NCBI GenBank assembly: GCA_934700375.1
Contig: CAKUXT010000033.1
Coordinates: 1-13,759 of the forward strand
Length of the DNA stretch: 13,759 nucleotides
Reading direction: 5' to 3'
Source of the DNA: an uncultured Bacilli bacterium
GTDB taxonomy: Bacteria; Bacillota_I; Bacilli_A; RFN20; CAG-288
In this document: positions 13,757 to 13,759 of the stretch, in pieces
Position numbering within the stretch: the first letter of the stretch is position 1
How the letters are laid out: each line of letters begins with the position of its first letter
Translations under genes and position numbers: made by a program
Notes under the pieces: generated by a model
The model's input: only the letters and a program-made list of their open reading frames with translations
Told to the model about the DNA's origin: nothing
The model's database searches: none

Positions 13757-13759
13757 GAT

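Noticed and set aside
13720..13759. New ORF starting at the ATG overlapping the GH78 stop
   Set aside because: Its codons coincide with the terminator hairpin and T-tract, and no ribosome site precedes it; it runs off the window and cannot be judged.
13687..13759. Simple frameshift in GH78 with homology continuing in another frame
   Set aside because: One other frame stays open (containing LYYHVDENAVSC), but it does not resemble the sequence expected after the GLYEVYI motif of GH78 enzymes, and the terminator argues for foreign DNA.

Overview
The window reads as low-GC Firmicutes DNA. It has AGGAGG-type ribosome binding sites, TATAAT-like promoters, a CcpA-type cre-like site and A/T-rich intergenic DNA. 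The gene content (DUF4143 ATPase, orphan AbiEi, GH3/GPH/GH78 glycoside locus) would suit a host-associated Erysipelotrichia or Clostridia-like bacterium. That placement is an inference from style; no ribosomal or marker gene is present.

Left region (1-2880): about 1 kb of A/T-rich DNA without a convincing intact gene. It holds the decayed N-terminus of an AAA/DUF4143 ATPase on the minus strand (85-226), short direct repeats upstream of that relic, a small doubtful ORF, and a three-copy repeat spaced exactly 23 bp that ends just before a promoter. The promoter drives an intact DUF4143-type ATPase (1001-2272), followed after 24 bp by a class I SAM-dependent methyltransferase (2297-2866).

Middle region (2880-6960): a membrane family 2 glycosyltransferase on the minus strand, converging on the methyltransferase; an AbiEi-family antitoxin-like gene without its toxin, whose promoter lies between two perfect inverted half-sites; a second pair of 23-bp-spaced repeats resembling the ATPase array; and two TetR-type regulators on the plus strand. 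The DNA before the second TetR gene contains a 29-bp tandem duplication and an A/T palindrome. Half of that palindrome also fills the -35/-10 spacer of the glycosyltransferase promoter, which suggests a shared regulator. A strong bidirectional terminator closes this region.

Right region (6960-13759): a glycoside-use locus. An AraC regulator and an SGNH esterase form a minus-strand pair, divergent from a plus-strand operon of GH3 beta-glycosidase, GPH-type sugar transporter and GH78 alpha-L-rhamnosidase. The genes are 2 bp apart or overlapping. No signal peptide is evident on the three enzymes, so the transporter probably imports rhamnosylated or glucosylated (possibly acylated) glycosides that are split inside the cell. 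A cre-like site overlaps the operon's -10 element, and no good -35 is seen, consistent with catabolite repression plus activation by the AraC protein. The GH78 gene breaks off after about 152 native codons, runs into unrelated sequence, and is followed at once by a rho-independent terminator at the window edge. It is either a deletion remnant or interrupted by an element that continues outside.

The most unusual signals are the recurring 23-bp repeat spacing at ATPase-type promoters, two apparently leaderless genes, the toxin-less AbiEi gene, and the abrupt end of GH78.
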